DNA of 64,000 bases from Ananas comosus (lineage: Eukaryota; Streptophyta; Magnoliopsida; Poales; Bromeliaceae), in contig NC_033627.1 in the NCBI RefSeq assembly GCF_001540865.1, positions 4,741,581 through 4,805,580 of the forward strand, in the 5' to 3' direction. Position 1 is the stretch's first letter, and every line of letters begins with the position of its first letter. A model generated the notes under the pieces. That model was not told the origin of the DNA. It saw only the letters and a list, made by a program, of their open reading frames with translations, and searched no databases. This document shows positions 1 through 10,605 of the stretch, in pieces. A program made the translations under genes and the position numbers.

Positions 1-90
1 GTCGATTCGAAAGTCCGAACATCGAAAACAAAGTGGAAGCACGGAGCCCTCCGTGCTTCCATAAGCATCCTAGCCGCACTCTATATGATA
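1..90. mobile_element. Right arm of a long-inverted-repeat MITE, cut by the window edge
   Basis: The first 90 bases match the right arm of the complete element at 33226-33770: both carry the gattcgaaagtc stretch, a cggaagcac-like palindrome and the ending agccgcactctatat. The left arm lies outside the window. It belongs to the non-coding family that recurs at 15010, 17090, 18745, 31970, 33226 and 44148. Only the end is visible. Confidence 0.6.
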
Positions 91-757
91 CAACTATTGT
101 TCTTTAAAAACTTAAACTAATATTTTTGTATTTTTATATTTAACACTTTTTCTCACATATGAGGCTTGAAACTTTTTTGATAGCTCCATGATATAGACTT
201 AAATTAAATAGAAAACAATTAATTATTCTAGGAGTCTAACGTGACTCGCATTTATGACTTTTTGCTCTGTTATCATATTAAATTAAATGAAACAATTATT
301 TTTTCCTTGACGAATGATATTTTTATATTTTTATATTTAATATATATAAAAATCATAAATTAGGCCTTCTTTCACATTGTTAACTTTTTTTATTTTTTAA
401 ATGCTAATTTTGTATAATATATCATACTTACAGAAATTTTTTTTATTATTATCATACTTGGTTAGTTTGTAATATATTTCAGCAGAGTGTGGACGTCAAC
501 TTCTTTTAAAAAAAAAACTCAAAAGCCCCCCAGAAAATAAAATATTCTCAACTTTTTATTTTTTATTGTAATTACAAAAGCCAACGTGAGGATTGTCACT
601 GGGGTTGACACTATTTTATATAAAACTTTTTAAAATAAGGTAAATCATACGACATCTTTTTATACTGTTAAATTTTTTAGATTACTTATTATCTGTGTAC
701 TTATTTTTCAAATTTTATCATTTTTTAAATGATAGATCCCACCTATAGAATTAAATT
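91..757. other. AT-rich intergenic DNA, nothing recognised
   Basis: No coding potential, RNA gene or repeat structure beyond A/T homopolymers was seen here. Confidence 0.5.
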
Positions 758-766
758 TTAATTTTA

Positions 767-1629
767 GGAATAATTATCTATATACTCTTCAAAATTTTAA
801 AAATATCTAATTTACTCCTATTTTTTTTTAATTTTCAAATATACCCCTCGTATGTTCCTTTGTTATTCAAAAATAATTCCGCAGTTACCACTCGTTAAGT
901 TATCTCGGATCAAACGTGAGTTAAATATTTATTAGAATTAAAAAAAAATCAAATATCTCTCTAGCCCTTAATTTAAGGGCAAATAAGAAAGATATTTGAC
1001 ACTTTGAAGTCTCAAATCCTTGTGGCGGCCATCTGGTGGACGATTTGATGCGAAAGAAATAATGTTATTTTTCGAAACATACCCATGAATGCTATCTCTA
1101 CTGCTCATCGTATTGGAGTTCTAGCAAAGGAGTGGACCGATTTTTGCAGAGTCGGATGACGTTTGCTGTAGTTCTTTGTTGTTCTTTTTGTTGTTCTTTT
1201 AGTTTCTTTCTCCTTCGTTTAGTTGTCTTCCTGAGGCCCTAGCTGTCTCACCCTATGTAGCTAAGTTTATTTACCTAATGAATGAAGAAGGTAGCGTGTT
1301 ATCTTCCTCTCAAAAGAAAAAAGAAAAAAGAAAAATTGGTAATAGTAGATGAGTATATTTAAAAAGATTAAAATCAAAACACTTCTTTTGCCCCTAACTT
1401 AAGGACAAATAAGAAAAGTTTGTGATAGTAGAGCAATATATTTGAAAAGATAAAATTATAATTTCGCAGAGATTATAACTATTGCTAACAGTTCATTATC
1501 AAAACTTTAATTTAAAAAATATATATTTAAAATATTTGAAATATAAAAACTATATTTTTAATATTAAACTTTTTAAGGGGATAAACTAGAAAGTAAAAAA
1601 ATTATCAAAAATATATAAGCAATAGCTCT
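767..1629. mobile_element. MULE-type MITE with 9-bp target duplication, LINE fragment inside
   Basis: The ends read inward as GGAATAATTATCTATATA and AGAGCTATTGCTTATATA, which align without gaps to the ends of the element at 56292-58300. The 9-bp direct repeat TTAATTTTA flanks it (758-766 and 1630-1638). Subterminal sequence (about 890-950 and 1385-1629) matches the shorter relative at 29362-29726. A LINE 3' end sits inside. A 9-bp target duplication is typical of Mutator-like elements. The target repeat is A/T only, so it is weaker evidence than a mixed sequence would be. Confidence 0.65.
1018..1335 (+). mobile_element. 5'-truncated LINE (L1-like) 3' end
   Basis: The stretch translates as the C-terminal tail of a plant L1-like reverse transcriptase polyprotein: a WWTI-stop-CERNNVIF block, then HRIGVLAKEWTDFCRVG and a stop. 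One codon is TGA where TGG (Trp) is expected, so it is dead. A T-rich 3' UTR and an A-rich tail follow (about 1308-1335). Only the last few hundred bases are present, as expected of 5'-truncated LINE insertions. The UTR ends in ggtagcgtgttat, which is also the end of the SINEs in this window. Confidence 0.7.
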
Positions 1630-1881
1630 TTAATTTTATATTATTATTTGATCGTAAGAGTTAAATATAATGCATGATTCACATGGTGCCTCCAAATCTG
1701 GATCGACTCAATAATTTCTCCCAACATGGCCACGTGGGTAAGGGATTGAGAAATAATAAAATTTTATAGATAAATTATTATGTAAAATTGCATGGAGACA
1801 CCATCAACTATTACGTGTTTTAAAAACAGCCCCGGAACTTTAATTTTTAATTTATACTTTCATAATTGAGTTATTCTAATT

Positions 1882-2239
1882 GGATAAACTTCAAATATCG
1901 CTCTTGTGATTTCGCACTTTCTCATTTAAATACCGTGTGGTTTAAAATATATTAAGTTAATATCATGTGGTTTTATTTTTATTTTTTTGTCAGTTTTTTT
2001 ATTAATATTTCGTTAAATTATATGCAAAAAACTTCAGATATCATACCTAGCTTTATCGAATATTCACTTTAGTAACCTTAAATGTTAGTTTTGTCACTAA
2101 TTTAATGAAAAAAATTAGTGAAATCAATAATAAATTGATACATTTTAAACCATATGGTATTAAATTGATACACTTTAAGTCACATTGTACAAAAGTGAGA
2201 AAGTGAGAAACCACAAATGTGGTATTTAAAATTTTTTCT
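1882..2239. mobile_element. Old copy of the GGGAAAACTTC MULE-type MITE family
   Basis: This is a diverged relative of the elements at 30139-30497 and 55369-55724. The left end begins ggataaacttcaaat, then come ctttctcatttaaat and a gtggttta motif; the right end carries the same blocks in reverse complement. The middle shares the gcaaaaaacttcagat and cgttaaattata segments. No matching target duplication is left, so the copy is older or one end is damaged. Confidence 0.6.
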
Positions 2240-2361
2240 TAGTTTAATGTGAAACTTTTGATAAAACTTTAGCAGCTCTAACCATTAGGTATATATAATC
2301 TATAATCTATAATCTATAATCTTCTATCTTCTATAACTATATATTATTCCTCAATAACTGC

Positions 2362-2945
2362 ACACGTGTCGCGAGGAGGCGGAGGCGCGGGCGAGGGCGC
2401 GGCTCTCGCGCGGCCGCGGGCGCTGGCGCGGGCGGACAGTCGCGGATTCGGGGACGGCGACAGCGCGGGCGTGTGCGACGGCGCGTTAGGCGGCCTGCTG
2501 TGCGCGGGGGCTTGCCGAGCGCTGGCCGGAGGGCGCCGCGGCGTCCGCGGCGCCGCGGGCGCTGGGGCGGAGCCGCGGGCGCTCGGAGCTGGCGCGGGCG
2601 GACGCGCAGCGGGACCGGGCCGAGCGCGGCGTCGGCAGCGGCCTGGCGCGGGGGCGGCTCCCCCCCCCGGCGCTGGCGGGACCGAGCCGACGCGGGACGC
2701 GGGACGGGAGCTGACGCGGGGCGGCTTCGTCCGGTCTGTGGACGCGACGCCGAATCGCGAGGAGCGGCGAGAGCTCCGGCGGGGCCGCGTGGCGGGCGCA
2801 CGGGCGCGCAGCACGGTACGGCGCGGCGCGGCGCAGGCCTGTGCGGAGTGGAAAAACAGCGGGGCTCATATGGGGGTTTTCTCGGGGTCCACGAGGCCAT
2901 TTCCGCCTCGTGGACCACGTGAGAGGGAGGTCCACGGTGGACCTC
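2362..2945. other. GC-rich island with degenerate repeats and two hairpins
   Basis: About 480 bases of very GC-rich sequence sit abruptly in AT-rich DNA. The motifs gccgcgggcgct and gctggcgcgggcgga recur, giving a minisatellite-like texture. Every reading frame on both strands stays open for long stretches because of the base composition; none gives a protein I recognise, so I call no gene. At the right edge are two perfect hairpins: an 11-bp stem (2887-2897 with 2905-2915) and a 9-bp stem (2927-2935 with 2937-2945). A CT/TA microsatellite follows. Confidence 0.5.
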
Positions 2946-2952
2946 CCCCTCA

Positions 2953-2953
2953 T

Positions 2954-2985
<32 letters not shown>

Positions 2986-3480
2986 ATTTTATTTATTTAT
3001 TATATATAGTATTTATTATTTATAAAATTTTATTTATAAATATATGTTTATTTATTATGTATAGTATTTTATTTTTATATAGATATATTATTATATAATA
3101 ATTTATTATATAATTTATTATTTATTTTTATAAAATGTAAAATATATAAATAAATGTTAAATAATTTAGACTATTGATATTAAATATAAATATTAATTTT
3201 ATAATATTAAGCATTCACATATAAATTGTACATTAAAAAATAAAAAAAATAATGCAACTTAAGTTAATTTTATATTTGATTAAAATTAATTGCGAGAATC
3301 ACAAATTATATTTTCTCTTCTCATTCATTAACTACTGGGGGCCTACGATACCTACTAAAATTATTTCACTAACTAATGGGGGATTACTATGCCTATTAAA
3401 ATTTTTTGATGTATTTATTGCATCATTTAAATTCTGAAATTAATTTTTATAATTAATTTTTAAAATTAAATTTTAAAATA
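2953..3480. repeat. CT/TA microsatellite and AT-rich DNA
   Basis: A (CT)n tract passes into (TA)n at about 2953-2985 and then into nearly pure A/T sequence. Beyond the Helitron-like end that follows at 3484, no gene or ordered repeat is seen. Confidence 0.6.
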
Positions 3481-3483
3481 ACT

Positions 3484-3513
3484 ATCCGCAGCATCGCACG
3501 GGTCCCTTAACTA
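3484..3513 (+). mobile_element. Helitron-like 3' terminus
   Basis: The sequence ccgcagcatcgcacggg, which can form a short GC hairpin, is followed after a few bases by CTAG and T. Plant Helitrons end in a hairpin followed by CTRR and insert between A and T. Two further copies of this end are at 17911 and 35273. The matching 5' end (TC) was not located, so the element's length is unknown. Confidence 0.45.
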
Positions 3514-3704
3514 GTTTTAATTTTATTTGCTATAAAGTAACTAAAATTATTAGTTTTATTAAATTATCTATAAACTTGATAAAATCTTTAATTTACTCAA
3601 CTTAAATTTTTGAAATTAGAGGGTGTCGATCAAAATTACCAGGGCTCGATTTCGAAACATCTCACAGTTGAGGGGTCTCCGTACATATTTAGCTCGACGA
3701 AGAG

Positions 3705-4495
3705 TAGGGCTGGCAAACGAGCGAGCCTGCTCGCGTTCGACTCGTGTTCGGCTCGATTTTCGGCTCGCTTGAGCTCGACTCGAAATTAAATGAGCCGAGC
3801 TTGAACAAAATAAAAGGCTCGAAATTCATTTCAAGCCGAGCTTGAGTATTACTCGGCTCGTTCGAATTAGGCTCGAAAAGCTCGAAAAGCTCGAATATAT
3901 ATATATATATATATAGGGTTTAGGGTTTAGGTATTTATAAATATAAAATATTTATAACTATAATGTATTTTAATTATATATAGGCTTTAATTTAATTTGG
4001 GCAATTATTGTTGGCCCATAAAATAAACCCAACAAGTACAACCGTGCAATTGAGCCAAACTCTAAATTTACATAACACACTCTCTTTCAGATTTTTACTG
4101 TTGCACGTAATCCTAAAATATGATAATATTCAAATTTTCAAATCCCTAATTTTTTTCTCCCCTCTCTCTCTCTCTCTCTCTTAGACCCTCACCCAGTCAG
4201 GCAGTCACCCTAGCTCACATTTCTTGCAATTATTTTGTATTTTTGAACTATTGGACATGTTGCATCAAATTATAGGTAATGTTCTATAAAAATTAAATTA
4301 TTGATTATATAATGTCGAGAATTTCAATAGACTCGTTTAGAGCTCGAACTCGGCTCAACTCGAAATTAAGCTCGCTCGAGCTCGACTCGAATTAATTTCA
4401 AGCCGAGCTTGAGCCTAGATTTAGACTCGAAATTAATTTCAAGCCGAATTTGAGCTGACATAAGCTCGCTCGAGCTCGGCTCGTTTCCACCCCTA
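3705..4495. mobile_element. hAT-like non-autonomous element
   Basis: The ends read inward as TAGGGCTGGCAAACGAG and TAGGGGTGGAAACGAGC. They are flanked by ACGAAGAG (3697-3704) and ACGAACAG (4496-4503), an 8-bp duplication with one mismatch. An 8-bp duplication and TAGGG-type ends fit hAT elements. The interior is rich in ggctcg/cgagcc motifs arranged symmetrically and has no coding sequence. A short CT tract lies at about 4162-4181. Confidence 0.65.
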
Positions 4496-4779
4496 ACGAA
4501 CAGAGCTTGAGTACTTATAATTATTCAAGTACCGAGAATGGCCCTATGCGTTTGTGTGAGGTGGATTGGCTACAGACCCTGAAACAGGAAAATTTTAAAT
4601 AATCCTGTAAAATCATGACACGTGTATTATTTAGTGGCGGTATGAGTTTCCGATTCATGTATTGGAGAATTCCGGTGTTTGGTGTTGGGGATTTACTGAT
4701 GACTACGCCGCCGATGTTGACTTTTTTAAGTAATCGAACAAAAAAATGTACGGTAAACCCCTCAACAATTGACAAATTA

Positions 4780-6120
4780 GATGTTAGTCACACAACTTTA
4801 GATTTTTTTTTTCTTTTTTCTTTTCAAGTAAATAGCCCCTTAATTTCTAGTTACTAATACTGCATTATCTATTAATCATTAATAAAATCTATCTAAAATT
4901 ATTATTTATATAATTATTGATATAGTTGGATGAATCTTTTATTTATTTAACTAAAGTTATTTTAAAAATATGATCAATTTGCACAAAAAATCACTGATTT
5001 TATATTTTTGCAAAACTAGGATACAGTTTTAGGTTTTAGAGATTCGATCTGAATTGACAGTAAATTGAGCAAATTTCGTCTTCCTCCTCCTTCTCCACTG
5101 CTCGTTTCTTTTTTTTTTTTTTTCCTCTTACTTTCTCTCCTTCATTCTCTTCCTTCACCACCCTCACGTCACTCTACGCTTCTTCTTCATATTTTGCTCA
5201 CATCTCCGTCAGTACTTGAACGTCGGCTTTGATACGACACATATTATGAAGGTGCTCCTCCATTGTGCACTTAAATAATCAGTTTGATAACCTCAACTAT
5301 ATAGTTAATATTATTCTTTTTTTTCTCCCCTCCATTCAAGTATAATTTTTTTCCTAAAACTTATCAATAAAAAGGGTAATTGCACGATTCACTTCAATAT
5401 TTACTTATCTTCTTATTTTAATCCACAATTTTTTTGTTCTCTTGTAATTAGATCCTAATCTTTTATATTTATTTTAATTAAAGTTTTGTTACTAAAATAT
5501 CATTAAATTGTAATGAAATTTGGGGCATAGCAAGATTTACCACTAATGTGGCATCAATATCGTGGTTATTAATTTAACAGTAAAATTTAAATTTTAAAAA
5601 TTTATAAAAATTAAAGATCCAATTTTTAAAAAAATTATTAAAAATTAAAATAAAATAGCCGATAAAGGTTGGGACCAATCGTCCAAATAACACTTAAAAT
5701 TATTTTTAAAGAAAATGTATGAAACTTAATTGAAATATGAACCATTTTTAATCGACTACAAAATCTTTAAGATTTTAATTTTACAAATAAAATTTTCAAT
5801 TTATTTATTTTAAGTCCAATAATATTGGTTTTTAAAATTTGAATGTATCATTTATCTCTACAAGTTTTGCCAGTATACTATATAAAATGGATATGAAAAT
5901 TATATAAAGTATACTAATTAAATTTTCAAAAATAAATAAAATAGTCAAATTTTAAGTTAAAATATTATTTACTGAATAAAATTAAATAAATTAAAAAGTT
6001 AGGTATTAAAAATAAATTTTTGAACAGTCCGGTAGTAGATTCAAAATTATCAATAGTTTAGATAAGTTCTGTATATTTTTGTTTTGTTTAAAGAAAAAAA
6101 CGGAGTACGTGACGAGTATC
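4780..6120. other. AT-rich intergenic DNA upstream of the DUF538 gene
   Basis: No gene recognised. There are a T-tract at about 5108-5123 and pyrimidine-rich sequence around 5080-5170. The last part is the distal promoter of the gene at 6227. Confidence 0.5.
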
Positions 6121-6173
6121 CGAATTGTTTATAGTTGAGGGGGGTTTCCGTATATTTTACATTTCTTTATTGT

Positions 6174-6180
6174 TATATAT
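6174..6180 (+). promoter_or_regulatory. Probable TATA box of the DUF538 gene
   Basis: TATATAT lies 47-53 bases before the ATG at 6227, with a pyrimidine-rich start region between them. Just upstream (6134-6165) is a gttgagggggg...ccgtatat block that resembles transposon-end sequence at 3666 and 4752. Confidence 0.45.
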
Positions 6181-6226
6181 TCCACACTCTCTTCGCCCTT
6201 TTTCCTCGTCTCTTCGAGGTACGGCA

Positions 6227-9200
6227 ATGGCGAAACCCCTCCTTCCCCTCACCTCCCTCCTCCTCCTCCTCCTCCCGTTCCTCTCCAATCCCTCCGCCGC
6301 CGTGGTCGCCGGCACCGCGAACGACGTGCTCCCCAAGTTCGGGCTCCCCCCCGGCCTCCTCCCCAACACCGTCGCGAGCTACTCCCTCTCCGCCGACGGC
6401 GACTTCGTCGTGGAGCTCGAGGCCCCCTGCTACGTCCAGTTCTCCGACCTCGTCTACTACGAGAAAACGATCAAGGGGAAGCTCTCGTACGGCGCCATCT
6501 CCGACCTCTCCGGGATCCAGGCGAAGAAGCTCTTCGTTTGGCTCTCCGTCACCGGGATCGTCGCCCACCCCGATTCCCGGAGCATCGAGTTCCAGGTGGG
6601 GTTCATTTCCGAATCGCTCTCCGTCGACCAGTTCGAGACCGTCCCCGTTTGCAGGGCCAAGGCCGGGGATCTCTCCGAATTAGGGCTCCCTTTCGCCGAG
6701 GTGGTATTACTAATCTTTTAACGTTTTGGAATGATTTGAGATCGATCTTTGTTTGTTTAGGGTTTTGATTTGTTGTAGTGCAGATGTAGTTTATTGATCT
6801 TGCCTTATTTGTTCATCCACTAATTTAGACCTCACTAGTTGTTTTTTTTTTTTTTTTTTTTTTTTGATCGATGGGATAATTTGAGCTAGATGCTGAAGAG
6901 AATACGAAGCGCCCTTTTGATGTTGACTTGCCCCTAAGGGTGAAATTAAGGTATTAGTAGCAAGGATGTAAGTGCAGTAGCACGGTATCGTGTCGGAAAC
7001 TTACTGGCACGAAATGGTACGGTGCGTGCTGATCCGCGCCAATGCCGGTCGGTCACAAAAAAATTCATGTGTTCCGACACATAATTGCATAAAATATTTA
7101 TTTTTTTTAGCAACAAAATATTTTAACTATTTATTATGTATTTTTATCAAATATTTTGAAATTTGTTGAAAAAATTATTTACGAATTTAAAGAAAAGAGA
7201 TTTGAACTGTGCTATCGGTACGGAGGCTATATTATGCTGCTATCTTGTTGGCACGATATGGTACGATAGACACGGCTCTACCGATAGGCACTTAAATCCT
7301 TTATTAGTAGTTTCTCTACTTCAAATGAACCTTAACATTTGGGAATGCATTGGATCATGTGATCGAATTAGGTTAGATGGTTAGATGTAGCGTTCAACTA
7401 ATTTTTTGTGTATACTGATTCTTTTGAACAACTTGGTGGATAGGCCTGGCTTGCCATTATCGGATGCAATGGGAGATATGGAATATTGAGAGTTTAAGCA
7501 TGATCAGTAGTCAAACTTAGCGGCAAATAATCAGTTTCTTCTGGTTTCATAATTATTTCTGTCATTGGTTATGATAGTTAAATGCTAATATATTTCTATA
7601 TTTTGTGGTATAAAGTGCAGTTAATCGCAAAACGACAGGGATATGACGCACTTTTGGACCTACTCGCTTAAAAGCCTAAGCATGTAGGTTTGAGCTAAAT
7701 AGTATATATCAGTATTTTACTCCATGTTGTATTAAACCGACAACAGGTGAATACCAAACAATCTCCCCCTTCATTCATGAGGTACTCACTAGATAACAGC
7801 CTTTGAATTTTATTTGCACCCTTTATGCATGCGATTCTCCACCTGACCACCTCCATCTCGGATTGAATCCACTCTTAATGAAGACCACCATGCTTATTAT
7901 AGTATATAAGTTCATCAAATCAGCTGCTTGATTTGAGCTCCCACCCTCTCCCAGTGATTAGGATCTTCTATGGTTCCAATTATTAGGGAGGCTAAGTAAG
8001 TTAAATCTCACCAAGATAAAGATATGACATAATTTTAGAACCCCATTCAACCTAAAAGCTTAAGCTGATCGTTTGAACTCAGTACTTCCATCGGTGGAAC
8101 TAGGCTAGTCGTAGATAAAAGACATAAGACTACGTCTTGCCTGTGTTCAGAATTACTTAGAATACTGTTTCTTTGTGCATAGCTGATTTCCTTGTTACTT
8201 GGATTTAGTATTACATTATATCACCCACATTTGTGATATGACATAAAGCAGAGACCTATGTTTTCAGTACCCTGTGTTTTCAGCAACCTGAGGAAAGAAA
8301 CAGTTTGCTCGACGTTGTTGTCTAAAGCTTAATTGTTTATCCATTTGCATCCGATGGCTCGTTTTAATTATCTAGTTTATCTTGGTGTCCTTGTGTCTAG
8401 TATTACAATGTCTAAAATGGGAGAGCTGTAATACTGTTATTGGTTATATGATTGTCTAGTTCTTTGCTAGTGAGCTCGAGGTCTTTTCTATTCCATTTCT
8501 GACTGAAAATTTTGGAGAGTGATCTAAGCTCAAATAGATCATTATTTGGAAGCTTGAAAAGTGCGAAGTTTTTTAGGCTGACAAATATTTGACACGTTAG
8601 GTCCTTACTATTTATTTTTAGAGAAAGATGTAACTTGTTTGCTGCTTTGTTGACATGAACTTCACACCTGTTTTGATAAGAGAAGTAACGTAAGCTTAGC
8701 TGTCACTGATAGTAAACAACTGCTCTGATCTGAAATAGGAGGAAAGAGAATGATGACTACTTTTCTATCTTACATTAAGCTGTAGACTCGAGTTCCTTAC
8801 TGCAGGGTGTACAGAAATATATTTTAATTGGCGAAGTGCGCAAGTAAAATGCAGTCGCACAGAAATCTGGCGAGGAATTGACTTATTGTTGGGTTGAGTA
8901 AATCGAATTGCTTTTGGAGAAGCTAACAGATTAGTAATTTCAAAAGTTCTAGCTTAGATTCTTGAGTATTCTAGAATCATGCAAGACAAGACTTTTATTG
9001 ATGTTATTGCTATAGGTAGAGAAGATCTAATACCCTATGGCATGTTTCATAGGAAGAAGCAGCATTATAAGGTAGCTGGGCTGTAACTGCTAAAATTCAA
9101 AGGGATGAGAAAAATGTACAATGGAAAACATTTAGGCACTCCATAGTTCACACCTTATTTTACCCTCTTAATTAATAGTGCATTAGAAGCTGAAACACTG

Positions 9201-9758
9201 AGGTGTTTGGTCGTCCAAATCGATCATCTGAACTTTCATTAACTGCATCTGCAGAACTTAACCTTCAATTCTTTTTATGAATATGTTACATACTAATATT
9301 TGATTGCGGTAAATCTGAAGTCTCTGATGTGTCATTTCGCCTTTCACGAGGTTTCTTTGGTTGAAGAAATTTACAAGATGCCTTCTTTTAACGATAGTGT
9401 GTACTATGAGGATAATTTCAGATTTTATTTGCTAAATATTGGCATTCTTGCTTCGATAGTGCTTTGGAGGAGATTTCTTTCTCAACAAACCAAGTTCAAA
9501 AGCATTTGTAGATTTCTACTTTTCCTATACCTTGGTTTGTTAATAATTACACCGCATGTTGTGAGAGTATCGCTGCAGTATACTCCGATGACGTGATAAA
9601 AATCCTATGGTGTTGCTGGTTAAATTAGTGCCTCAATTGTAATGTTCTTGTATCAGGTTTGAGAGCTCGGAGTGCAAGCTCTTCCCTGCTTCGATATTCC
9701 AGCATCTACTCCGAGGAGCGACAGGAATGTAACTCTGTGTACAATAAAAGAGCACTAG
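6227..9758 (+). CDS. DUF538 family secreted protein (two exons)
   Basis: Exon 1 is 6227-6700 and exon 2 is 9666-9755 with stop TAG at 9756, giving about 188 aa. The ATG at 6227 is preferred over the upstream in-frame ATG at 6125 because it starts a clean signal peptide (MAKPLLPLTS followed by a Leu-rich core, to about residue 28) and the TATA box lies between the two. The mature part shows the DUF538 pattern: LPKFGLPPGLLPN near the start, then YEKTIKGKLSYGAI, LSGIQAKKLFVWLSV and IEFQVGFIS. Exon 2 adds a short Cys-containing tail (LGVQALPCFDIPAST...). The function of DUF538 proteins is poorly known; they are plant-specific and often secreted. The donor could be 6701 or 6704 (both phase 0). The acceptor that keeps the frame is the AG at 9664-9665; the stronger-looking AG at 9655-9656 would give an immediate stop. 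Exon 1 is very GC-rich. Confidence 0.8.
6961..7301. mobile_element. MITE with perfect 9-bp target duplication in the DUF538 intron
   Basis: The 9-bp direct repeat TATTAGTAG flanks it at 6952-6960 and 7302-7310. The ends read inward as CAAGGATGTAAGTGC and AAAGGATTTAAGTGC (13 of 15 identical). The interior is non-coding and has cggtatcgtg and ggcacgatatgg motifs in opposite orientation near the two ends. The 9-bp duplication suggests a Mutator-type transposase. Confidence 0.7.
7311..9650. other. Remainder of the DUF538 intron
   Basis: The intron is about 3 kb, long for this family. This part has no further open reading frame of interest and no transposon whose ends I could define. A T-tract of about 25 bases lies just before the MITE, at 6841-6865. 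Confidence 0.5.
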
Positions 9759-10337
9759 CTCTCCAGTGATGTATGTAATGTTGCTAAATGGACCGGTCGT
9801 GCACGCTTGTGTATGTTATTTTCAGTTTGTGTTGTTGCATAGAGATTCTGAGCCTTTCCAGGCATGTTAAAATTTCTCTCTCTCTCTCTCTCTCTTTTCT
9901 TTTGTTTTTTCCTTCATCTTGGCTTTTGGATGTGGATTTGGTTGAACAAAGTACACACAGGATGCTATGAAACATTCATTTCTAAGGGCTTCTTATGCAG
10001 GGATTGCTGAGGCTTCTAGTTATATGAGCTGTTCAAAATTTATTGTTAGTGAACTTAATTAGCCCTAGTCTCGTAAGATCTCATCACACAGTTCGTGTGC
10101 TCTCGCTCTCTCGTCTCATAGTTTCAATCGTAGTACTGGCAATCCTTTTTAATCTTCTTCAAATAAAACAGATGCAACTGTAGATTATAAACCTTTTCTG
10201 CTCGAGTAAGCGGCTAAACCTGAAACGTTTAGCTTCTACTGCAGCATGATGTATAAAGATGTTAATTTTGAGATTCCGTGTTTCTTTTTTTTTGGCCATG
10301 GTTTAAAACCTAAGTTATTTCTAAGCTGATGATTATC

Positions 10338-10381
<44 letters not shown>

Positions 10382-10600
10382 AAGAAACAAATATTTAGAA
10401 TGAATATTCAGAAAAAGGAATTACTAGAAAAGGCCAAACATCATTAATTAATATTCATTCTTCATTAACGAGATGCGCGAAGATCCGGGTAGGTACAACT
10501 AAGCCCCACCAAAATTCAAGTACCAAACCCCAAACAACAACTAATAAATCTTTTATCCATTTCCAATGAAAATGTAAATGTAAATGTGAATAGCTCATCC
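9759..10600. other. Intergenic region between two convergent genes
   Basis: It contains the 3' UTRs of the DUF538 gene (plus) and the subtilase gene (minus). A CT tract lies at about 9871-9892 and a (TA)n tract at 10341-10378. No other gene seen. Confidence 0.5.
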
Positions 10601-10605
10601 ATCCA

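Noticed and set aside
2337..2986. Several overlapping open frames of 85-206 codons on both strands
   Set aside because: They all lie in the GC-rich island, overlap one another and show only Arg/Ala/Gly/Pro-rich composition with no domain; base composition explains them.
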